A stretch of 10,768 nt of DNA from Bacteroides sp. (GTDB lineage: Bacteria; Bacteroidota; Bacteroidia; Bacteroidales; Bacteroidaceae): NCBI GenBank assembly GCA_019412865.1, contig DXOJ01000084.1, positions 1-10,768 of the forward strand, read 5' to 3'. Position numbers and translations under genes: made by a program. Positions within the stretch are counted from its first letter, which is position 1, and each line of letters starts with the position of its first letter. Under the pieces are notes generated by a model. It saw only the letters and a list, made by a program, of their open reading frames with translations. It was not told the DNA's origin and searched no databases. Shown piece after piece: positions 1 through 7,100 of this stretch.

Positions 1-918
1 ATCCAAACGCTGATCTATAAAAGTACCGGTAAAGCAATACTCTTTCAACAATGAGTTTGTAAGCTGAAAGTCAACTTCAAATCGCTTGCTTAAAATCCTT
101 AAAGCATCTTCAATCGGAGTGTCGCGGAAAATAATCTTTCCGCTTTTCCATGCTATATCCGATTCGATGGAAGTATCCGTACATACCAACTTTTCACTCC
201 CGAAGTCATATACCACTTTCTGCCCAGGAATCATCATATGCACCGTCTCCTGACCTTGTTGGCGGCAATGGAAGTTCACTTTACCCGTTACCAGACTGGC
301 CGCTACGAAATCGTCTTTCGGATAAGCATCCACATTAAATTCCGTACCTAAAACTTCCAGTTGCACATTATCTCCCACGTTAACCAGAAATCGCCTTCCG
401 GCATCCTTCCTTACTGAAAAATAAGCTTCGCCCTCCAGTTCGACTTGTCGGTCACTCTCGGTAAAACGAACCGGATATTTCAAATAGGAAGCAGAGTTCA
501 GCCACACTTGAGAGCCATCCGGTAAAGTAATCTGCGAAATCATTCCGGGATTTGCACGGATCTCAACATACTGGTCTACATCGGCATCCTGACTGAAAAA
601 GAAATAAAGAGAAGAGATTAGCAATGGGATGGACAAAATAGCTGCAACTCTCATTGTCCATTCCCACCAACCTCTTTTCATCCGTTTAGACAATCTCTTA
701 TCAACCTTTACTAATGCCTTTTTTGCATCTACCTGACTCAAAGTTTGTACAACATCGGTTGCACGATATAGGTATAATATCTGTTTGGCAGTTTTCCTGT
801 TTTCTTCAGAGAGAGAAATCCAAGTTTCTACCTGTTCTTTTTCTTCGTTCTCCAATACTCCGGAAAAATACCGGAGTAACATGGCTTCATCCATTGCTAT
901 ATTTAATTCTCTATTCAT
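1..918 (-). CDS. FecR-family anti-sigma factor (partial, C-terminus off the window)
   Basis: The frame is open from an ATG at 916-918 to the window edge, giving 306 residues with no stop. The N-terminal ~85 residues are a charged, helical cytoplasmic part expected to bind the sigma factor. One membrane segment follows at about 90-108 (VAAILSIPLLISSLYFFF). The periplasmic FecR domain (about 118-215) shows family hallmarks such as LPDGSQVWLNSAS, the ELEGEAYFSV strand and VLGTEFNVDAY. From about residue 256 (AWKSGKIIFRDTPIEDALRI) the DUF4974 C-terminal domain begins and is cut off. In this family the protein holds an ECF sigma factor inactive until a TonB-dependent receptor with an STN domain signals through the periplasm. 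The sigma gene lies directly upstream, 114 bases away. I infer that a SusC/SusD-type operon lies beyond the left edge. Typical full length is about 320-400 residues, so little is missing. Confidence 0.93.
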   Translation of the reverse strand, partial: MNRELNIAMDEAMLLRYFSGVLENEEKEQVETWISLSEENRKTAKQILYLYRATDVVQTLSQVDAKKALVKVDKRLSKRMKRGWWEWTMRVAAILSIPLLISSLYFFFSQDADVDQYVEIRANPGMISQITLPDGSQVWLNSASYLKYPVRFTESDRQVELEGEAYFSVRKDAGRRFLVNVGDNVQLEVLGTEFNVDAYPKDDFVAASLVTGKVNFHCRQQGQETVHMMIPGQKVVYDFGSEKLVCTDTSIESDIAWKSGKIIFRDTPIEDALRILSKRFEVDFQLTNSLLKEYCFTGTFIDQRLD

Positions 919-971
919 TTTTCCCTGTTTTACTAATATGACTGGAAACTCGCGATAGTTCCTAAACGAAA

Positions 972-999
972 ATGCAACTTTTTTTAGAAAAAGCTGCAT
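972..999 (-). terminator. Hairpin between sigma and anti-sigma genes (possible attenuator)
   Basis: ATGCAACTTTTT at 972-983 and AAAAAGCTGCAT at 988-999 form a 12-pair stem with one G-U wobble and a four-base loop. On the minus strand it is followed by only three more T residues, so it resembles a weak or partial intrinsic terminator. Its position suggests it could lower read-through from sigma factor to anti-sigma factor, or protect a processed 3' end. The role is inferred; only the hairpin is directly visible. Confidence 0.45.
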
Positions 1000-1032
1000 T
1001 ATTTATTTTAAACCACTGGAAATCAATACAAT

Positions 1033-1623
1033 TTATTTAAAAAGGAAATAAGGGAAAATAGCTGCAATCAGTGGCAAATAATCTTTGAGTTCTGTTCGAA
1101 GAATCTTCAAAGCCTGCTGAATACGATAATCTACAATCTTGGTAGATACATTCAGCTCCTGCGCTATTTCCTTATAGGTTTTATCTTGATAACGACTCAT
1201 TTCAAAAGCAACACGATATGTTTCCGGTAACTGTGCGACTGTTCTTTCTATTTTCGTCATCAATTCTTCGGCAATATAAAAATCAGGATCTTCAAAAGTC
1301 CCCTGCATTTCTGTTGCCAATACATGTTCGCAGAAACGTTTTTTAGTATAGTTCTTATCAATCAATGCCAGACATTTGTTTTTGACAGACTTGAATAAAT
1401 AACTTCTTAGAGAAACTTCTATCACCTGAAACGATCTGTTTTCCCATAACCAGACCATTATGTCCTGAACGATCTCTTCCGCATCTTCCATGGACACATA
1501 ATATTTGCCAAAAGCACATAGCACAGGGTAATATTTCAAAAACAAGGTATTAAAGGCTTCCCTATCCCCTTTTTTCATTTGAGAATAAAGCTCAAAATCT
1601 TCTGTCATCACCAATTTATCCAT
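1033..1623 (-). CDS. ECF sigma-70 factor, Bacteroidota FecI-like type
   Basis: This 196-residue protein has the size and layout of the ECF sigma factors typical of Bacteroidota. Sigma region 2 spans about residues 22-92, including FNTLFLKYYPVLCAFGKYYV and DAEEIVQDIMVWLWENR, which bind core polymerase and the -10 element. Sigma region 4 spans about 120-176, with a helix-turn-helix at TYKEIAQELNVSTKIVDYRI that recognises the -35 element. The hydrophobic tail (LPLIAAIFPYFLF) is a feature I know from other members of this Bacteroides group. The start could be M1 or M6; M1 is kept because nothing separates them. It should direct polymerase to a SusC/SusD-type operon and be restrained by the FecR-like protein encoded next. 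A -7-like box, TATATTTG, lies about 50 bases upstream. Confidence 0.95.
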   Translation of the reverse strand: MDKLVMTEDFELYSQMKKGDREAFNTLFLKYYPVLCAFGKYYVSMEDAEEIVQDIMVWLWENRSFQVIEVSLRSYLFKSVKNKCLALIDKNYTKKRFCEHVLATEMQGTFEDPDFYIAEELMTKIERTVAQLPETYRVAFEMSRYQDKTYKEIAQELNVSTKIVDYRIQQALKILRTELKDYLPLIAAIFPYFLFK

Positions 1624-1669
1624 CTAGTTTTTACGATTTTAAGGAATTAACCATGCTATTACATGACGG

Positions 1670-1677
1670 CAAATATA
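1670..1677 (-). promoter_or_regulatory. Candidate -7 box for the sigma factor gene
   Basis: The minus strand reads TATATTTG, an exact match to the Bacteroides housekeeping -7 consensus TAnnTTTG, 46 bases before the sigma factor ATG. A clear -33 TTTG is not visible at the usual ~19-21 base distance. No convincing terminator for meaB is visible in the 154-base gap, so read-through from meaB is also possible. Confidence 0.45.
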
Positions 1678-1777
1678 GGCAATAAAATATTAAATGGGAT
1701 ACCTTTACCACATTTTTCAATTCAGATATCAATTAATGAAGGGCAGCCAAACGAACGTAGCGTGCTTCCCGGTAATC

Positions 1778-2875
1778 TTATTTCAAATCCTCAAAATAAG
1801 TATCGAGCAGACTTCTTGCAGCTATAAACGAAGTCAGGTTACCTTTCAATACCTGCTGTTCTTTTTCTAAAAGCATTGTTTCAATCTTCGGATTATGATA
1901 AAAGCTGTCACGAAGTTGTTCATTAATGCTTTCATACATCCAGTATTTACTTTGTTCGTTACGGCGATATTCAAAATAGCCGTTTTCTTTCACGAAGTCA
2001 ATGTATTCGTAAATCATGTCCCAGACCTCCTTCACTCCCAGGTTATAAAAGCCGGAGTAAGTCAATACTTTGGGAGTCCATCCGGATTCAGGCGCAGGAA
2101 ACAGATGCAATGCATTACGGAATTGAGTGGCAGCCAACTTGGCACGTTCCAGATTATCTCCATCGGCCTTATTGATAACGATGCCGTCCGCCATTTCCAT
2201 AATACCACGCTTAATCCCTTGCAGTTCATCGCCCGTACCGGACAACTGAATCAACAGGAAGAAATCAACCATCGAGTGAACAGCCGTTTCGCTCTGTCCC
2301 ACTCCTACGGTCTCCACAAAAATCTTATCGAATCCGGCAGCCTCACAAAGAATAATCGTTTCACGTGTTTTGCGTGCCACTCCTCCCAAAGAACCGGCTG
2401 ACGGACTAGGGCGGATGAACGATTTAGGATGTACGGAAAGCTGCTCCATACGGGTTTTATCTCCCAAAATACTGCCTTTACTACGCTCACTGCTAGGGTC
2501 GATGGCCAATACCGCCAGTTTGCCCCCCTTTTCGAGCACGTGCAGACCGAATACATCTATGGATGTACTCTTTCCCGCACCGGGAACGCCGCTAATACCA
2601 ATCCGGATCGAATTTCCGGAAAATGGCAGACATTTCTCAATGATTTCTTGTGAGACAGCCTGATGTTCAGGCTTTACGCTTTCAACCAATGTCACAGCCT
2701 GACTCAATATAGTGACATCACCTTTTACGATACCTTCTACAAACTCTGCTACTGAAAGCTGGCGTTTCTTAGGTTTCCGCTTTAAGTAGGGATTCACAGA
2801 TGAGGGTTGCTCAATGCCTTTATTGACAACAAGCCCCTTATATTCTTCACTATTTTCAGGATGTTCCATAATCAT
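1778..2875 (-). CDS. meaB: Methylmalonyl-CoA mutase-associated GTPase MeaB
   Basis: This 365-residue G3E-family P-loop GTPase has all the expected motifs: Walker A GVPGAGKS at 96-103, DPSS at 126-129 followed by KGSILGDKTRM, the Walker B/switch segment FVETVGVGQSE at 186-196, and the guanine-specificity motif NKAD at 235-238. The C-terminal helical arm used for dimerisation is present (about 285-365). MeaB is a chaperone for adenosylcobalamin-dependent methylmalonyl-CoA mutase: GTP hydrolysis gates cofactor loading and protects the enzyme from inactivation. In Bacteroides the mutase works in the succinate-to-propionate pathway; the mutase genes are not in this window. The start is ATG at 2875 or, two codons later, 2869; neither has an obvious ribosome binding site. 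The DUF1573 gene stops only five bases upstream, so the two are probably cotranscribed. Confidence 0.96.
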   Translation of the reverse strand: MIMEHPENSEEYKGLVVNKGIEQPSSVNPYLKRKPKKRQLSVAEFVEGIVKGDVTILSQAVTLVESVKPEHQAVSQEIIEKCLPFSGNSIRIGISGVPGAGKSTSIDVFGLHVLEKGGKLAVLAIDPSSERSKGSILGDKTRMEQLSVHPKSFIRPSPSAGSLGGVARKTRETIILCEAAGFDKIFVETVGVGQSETAVHSMVDFFLLIQLSGTGDELQGIKRGIMEMADGIVINKADGDNLERAKLAATQFRNALHLFPAPESGWTPKVLTYSGFYNLGVKEVWDMIYEYIDFVKENGYFEYRRNEQSKYWMYESINEQLRDSFYHNPKIETMLLEKEQQVLKGNLTSFIAARSLLDTYFEDLK

Positions 2876-2880
2876 AGGAT

Positions 2881-3948
2881 TTAGCGTTTGATATTGATTT
2901 CGACTTTCGGGCGTAACGGATCATTTGTTATCATCAGGACACGTAAATGATGCTTCTTATTACCTACGTCACGCTTACGAATAGTTACTTTGAGCTTCGT
3001 CATTCCATCCGGAGGAAGGACTGTCTTCTTCAGGCTCACTCCTACCGATGAATTGAATACCTGCAACTTACTGATGACTAACGGAGTCTTTCCGGAATTA
3101 GCTATCAATATATCATGGCTTACCTTATTCTTCTTTATCAACGGGATACTAAGATCAATATCCGTTTCCGAAATGTGCATGGCAGGAGCGTTCAAAGAAT
3201 CTTTTTCCGTCATACGTGAGAAGTCGGGAAGAAGAATGGCCGAAACCGGTATTTCATTATCTTCGCTCACCTTATCACCGGAGAAACGGGAAAGGTAGAC
3301 AGAAGTCTGTGTCAATCCGTAATCTTTTAGCTGGCTTGCATCCAGCGTCAGTTTGATAGTTCCTTTCTTGCCTTTCAACAAGACTTTGGGTTCCGCTTCC
3401 ATTTTCAGATAAGGAGGCAGATGCATCAATACCGGTTCGTAAGGACGATCCGAAAGATTGGCGATATCAAAGGTCAATGAAGGCTGCTGTCCGCGATAGA
3501 CATCGGGGAAAGCAAACTCATCACGATCTAAACGAATATTTCCGATTGTATAAGGAAGTAGCTTTGTATAATCTTTTATTTCCTGCACTACTTCACCGGT
3601 AAACTTCAGATAGACCAAGCTCGGACTGGCATTGCTATATATTCCTATCGACTTTTCAAAATGTCCTAACGCTTTTGCGTCAAAAGAAGCTTTTACGACT
3701 CCTTTTCCTCCCGGAGCAATCGGTTCTTTGGTCCAGTCGGCCACGGCACAGGCACAAGAGGTTGTGACGTTGGTCAGTACCAATGGCTGGTTTCCCGTGT
3801 TAGTGATGGTATATTCCACTGTCACCGGACGTTTCCACTCAATTTGTCCGAAGTTATGTGTCTCTTTATTTGAAGAGATACGAGGTTGGGCAACGGCTGC
3901 CAAAGCGACAGTAAGTAAAGATAATATAGATAGTAAACTACGTTTCAT
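2881..3948 (-). CDS. Secreted DUF1573 domain protein
   Basis: I place the start at the ATG at 3946-3948, giving 355 residues. A longer frame extends back to 4005, but the preferred start begins a clean Sec signal peptide (MKRSLLSILSLLTVALAAVA, cleavage before Q21), and a -7-like promoter box lies inside the longer extension. Residues about 30-120 form a DUF1573 immunoglobulin-like fold: HNFGQIEW, VEYTITNTGNQPLVLTNV, the C65-x-C67 pair in TSCACAV, then APGGKGVVKASFD. Two further beta-sandwich segments follow, and the last (about 275-355) again has LIANSGKTPLVISKLQVF. DUF1573 proteins are common exported Bacteroidota proteins of unknown function, related to ASH/MSP-like domains. No lipobox is visible, so a periplasmic location is likely. 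It is the first gene of a probable two-gene unit with meaB; a functional link is not evident. Confidence 0.88.
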   Translation of the reverse strand: MKRSLLSILSLLTVALAAVAQPRISSNKETHNFGQIEWKRPVTVEYTITNTGNQPLVLTNVTTSCACAVADWTKEPIAPGGKGVVKASFDAKALGHFEKSIGIYSNASPSLVYLKFTGEVVQEIKDYTKLLPYTIGNIRLDRDEFAFPDVYRGQQPSLTFDIANLSDRPYEPVLMHLPPYLKMEAEPKVLLKGKKGTIKLTLDASQLKDYGLTQTSVYLSRFSGDKVSEDNEIPVSAILLPDFSRMTEKDSLNAPAMHISETDIDLSIPLIKKNKVSHDILIANSGKTPLVISKLQVFNSSVGVSLKKTVLPPDGMTKLKVTIRKRDVGNKKHHLRVLMITNDPLRPKVEINIKR

Positions 3949-3971
3949 GCGATATTTTTTATTTTGGTGCA

Positions 3972-3979
3972 CAAATGTA
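3972..3979 (-). promoter_or_regulatory. Candidate -7 box for DUF1573-meaB
   Basis: The minus strand reads TACATTTG, an exact TAnnTTTG match, 23 bases before the preferred DUF1573 start at 3948. This implies a leader of roughly 15-20 bases and argues against translation starting at 4005. No clear -33 TTTG is visible. Confidence 0.55.
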
Positions 3980-4002
3980 GGGGTTTTAGATGAGTTTTTC
4001 AC

Positions 4003-4029
4003 CACAGATTACACAGATTAACACAGATT
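4003..4029. repeat. Three direct copies of CACAGATT
   Basis: CACAGATT occurs at 4003-4010, 4012-4019 and 4022-4029, spaced 9 and 10 bases apart, directly upstream of the DUF1573 promoter region. From memory, strings of this AATCTGTG type are common between genes in Bacteroidota and other phyla, so it is more likely a dispersed intergenic repeat than a local operator. That link needs a search. Confidence 0.7.
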
Positions 4030-4078
4030 GGGAAAAGACTTTACTTAATAGCAGTCCTTGTAAGCCCCTGTTTATAAG

Positions 4079-4123
4079 AAAAAAGTTCCTCACCGACGAA
4101 GGATGCCTTCCTCGGTGAGGAAC
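4079..4123 (-). terminator. Strong intrinsic terminator after the alpha-2-macroglobulin gene
   Basis: GTTCCTCACCGA at 4085-4096 pairs perfectly with TCGGTGAGGAAC at 4112-4123. After a single C-C mismatch, GAAGG (4098-4102) pairs with CCTTC (4106-4110) around an ATG loop. On the minus strand the stem runs straight into six T residues (4079-4084). This is a textbook rho-independent terminator, about 60 bases after the stop codon of the large gene. Confidence 0.88.
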
Positions 4124-4163
4124 ACCCTCTTCATCGGTGAGGAACGCCTCGCTCGTCGGTGAG
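4112..4163. repeat. 22-bp-spaced repeat carrying TCGGTGAG(GAAC)
   Basis: TCGGTGAGGAAC is at 4112-4123 and again at 4134-4145. TCGGTGAG recurs at 4156-4163. The spacing is exactly 22 bases each time, with variable 10-base fillers. The inverted partner sits at 4085-4096. The first copy is the terminator stem arm, and the second could pair with the same partner as an alternative stem. Confidence 0.85.
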
Positions 4164-4184
4164 AATAAAAATCCCCTGCCGGAA

Positions 4185-7100
4185 CTATTTAATAATAATT
4201 GTCATCGAAGCAGAATGCGAAGCGTATTCCGGTGCATAAGCACACTGCATAGTTGCCAAACCTGTTTCGTAAGTTCCTGCACGACTGACACGGTAACTAT
4301 ATTCCAACACGTATACACCCTTTCCTAAATGATCGAAGAAGAAATTAGTCGATGCATCTTTGATGTCTACGTAATAGCCAAGCCCGTTGTTCCAACGATA
4401 ACCGGAGATACTGCCGATCGGTTCGAAACAAGCGCCCCGCTGATCTTTCAACTGTACAAAGTCCATCGGACGGTCTACGCGGATGCTCAAACGGGAAACG
4501 ACTTTATCACCTACCTGAAGAACCGTTTTGGCAGTAATAGGCTGTAATTGAGGCACGTTATTCATCGTACGCTCCACATACAACTGTTTCTCAACATTCA
4601 GGTCGCCGCCCTGTTGTTTCACATCACTGACAGGAGATTCAAATTCTGCATACACAGCTCCCCAAGCAATACCCGGATTTCTCTTTTCCACTTCAATCTT
4701 GCGGGCATCCACCACATTCTTCTGTGTGAAAGAACGTTTGATATATCCCAATCCAGGAACAGTCGTTTTACTTGGACTAACAGTTTCCAGCACTTCATTA
4801 GCAATCACAATCCGTACATCTCCCTGATTGTCGAGTAAATTAGCGCCCTTCATCAGCAATGCAAATACCGCATCGGCAGTAGCTACCGGAGAATTCCACT
4901 GTTGTGTCTGCTTTTGCTTCAACAACCAAAGTTTCATTTCTTCCACTGTATCGGTATTGCCACCTGTCTGTTCCAGCGCTTCCATCACATCTACATGAGC
5001 CTGCATCTGCATTCCGCCCCATGTATATGGATTCTCGTTGAAAGCAAAGAACATTCCCTGTTCATCTGTCTTCGTCAGATGTTCTTTCAGAGAAGCGACA
5101 AATTCCTGCGCTTCCTTCTTGCGTCCGGCTTTATCAAGCACAATGGCGGCAATCGCTTTTGTATCCATCGAAGGAGAAGTCAGCAATTCTCCTACCTTAG
5201 AAAGATAATAGGTATAAGCCGCTTTATTGGCTGCGGGTACCTGCTCTCCCGAAATAGCGATGAGATACAAATATTGCAGAATACTGCCCGAAACGCCAGT
5301 AAACTTCACACCGTCTTTCTGTGCTTTCAGGATTTCCTTATACTCGTCCAAAGCTGATTGATGAAGGTAAGCGAAAGCCTTCTGTTGCAAGGAAAGAGCC
5401 GATCCGCTTAATTTCTCACCTGTCAGCATAGCCAGACGGGCATTCAGTTCGGCGATATAGGTAGTTACAGATCGACTCCCGTTCATTCCTTTATACCAGG
5501 ACCATGCCCCATTTGAGTTCTGTAACTCCTGCAATCGAGTCAAAGCTGCGATATTATTACTACGGATGTTATTCAAATCAAACAAGGTGGCGATGCGCTC
5601 TTTCTGTTGCTCTTCCGTCTGTGCTTCGAGTACCCAGGGAGACTCGGACAAAATGATATTCTTCACTTCCTGATTCTTTTGCAGATTGCTCAAGAACGTT
5701 TCTTTCGTACCTCCTTGCAGTTTCCAACTTTCAAATACCGCTTTGATCTTCGGCTGACTGTTCATGATAAACGAAGCCAATGTATTGGCATAGTAGGCAG
5801 TCGCCCAGGAAATAGCGTTATTACTTGTCGGAAGACTCAATGAAGGCAATGCCTGAACGGCATACCAAGCCGGGTTTCCTGTAAATTCAACAGTTAGTTT
5901 ACGATCTGTGGCTGTTTTACTTTGTTGATTGAACAGATGATCGAGTGAGAAAGTACGGGTTTCTTCTCCACGCACTGGCATTGGAAGTGTCTCCACCAAA
6001 TGCTCTTTATTGCTAAGAACCGGAAGCAACTGTTGTTCTCCATCGCTGAAAGTACCACTGTCGGCAATCATCCGGCATCCCACTATTTCGTATTTATCAC
6101 TAACGGTAAACTGGAAGTCCACACCCATTGTCTTTCCGGCAGCAAGGCTGAATTTCTGTTTTTGTGTACTGATAACCTTCTCTGTCATCGGGTCAAAAAG
6201 GACCAGACTGACCGTTCCGGCTTGCGGCTTACCAGTCATATTAGAGATAGAAGCTGCCAGAGAAGTCTTATCACCCACACGCACAAAACGAGGGAGATTA
6301 GGAGTCAGCATAAATTCTTTGCTTGTGGTAGCTTCGCCATCCAATGTTCCCGTCAACATTCCCTTTGTATGAGAATATCCACGGAAGTTCCAACGCGTCA
6401 AACTTTCGGGCATCGTGAAAGAGAAAGAGATCTCTCCCTGTTCATTGGTGCGAAGTTGAGGATAGAAGAATGCTGTTTCTGCTAAATTGGTACGCAAGTC
6501 GGCAGATGCTTCGGGAAGCATTTCGTTGTCAGATGCCTCATCCGCTTTTTCTTCCATGGGTATCATTTCTGATTGAAATTCAACATTAGTCATGGCATCA
6601 GCAGCCATAGCCGATTTCATCTTAGGCGCATTACTCCTTAAAGTTGCAACATCCAATGTCGAAACGCTACCTGTCACCGTCAACTTTCTCGTCGAGCCAT
6701 ATCCTCTCACTATTACTTCACCCATTCCTCCACTATTATAATGGTCCGATAGCATCACAAAATGGTCATACTCCAGTGATGGCACTTTGAGACTCTTCGT
6801 ATTCCACCAATAATTGAATGAATTATTACCGGAATATCCACTCATCCAATTAGAATATGGAACAATCTGATTATAGTAGATTTGGAAATTCTGTTGCCGA
6901 TTCCATATTTTATCCAAGGAGGCATCATACATCGTTGCCAGCATTTCCGCATTGGCAGCCTGCCCTTGCGGCGTTTTAATCGTCAGTTTCCATTCCTCCT
7001 TTTGTCCCGGACGCAATTTATCACGGAACACTTCCCACTTCATAGTCAGCGTCTTGTCAGGAATCCGTTTGGTCAGCCGCACCTGTTCCTGATAAACCTG

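Noticed and set aside
4085..4163. CRISPR-like array
   Set aside because: There are only three short, partly degenerate 8-12 base repeats with 10-base fillers, and no cas genes; the arrangement is explained by a terminator and a short tandem repeat.
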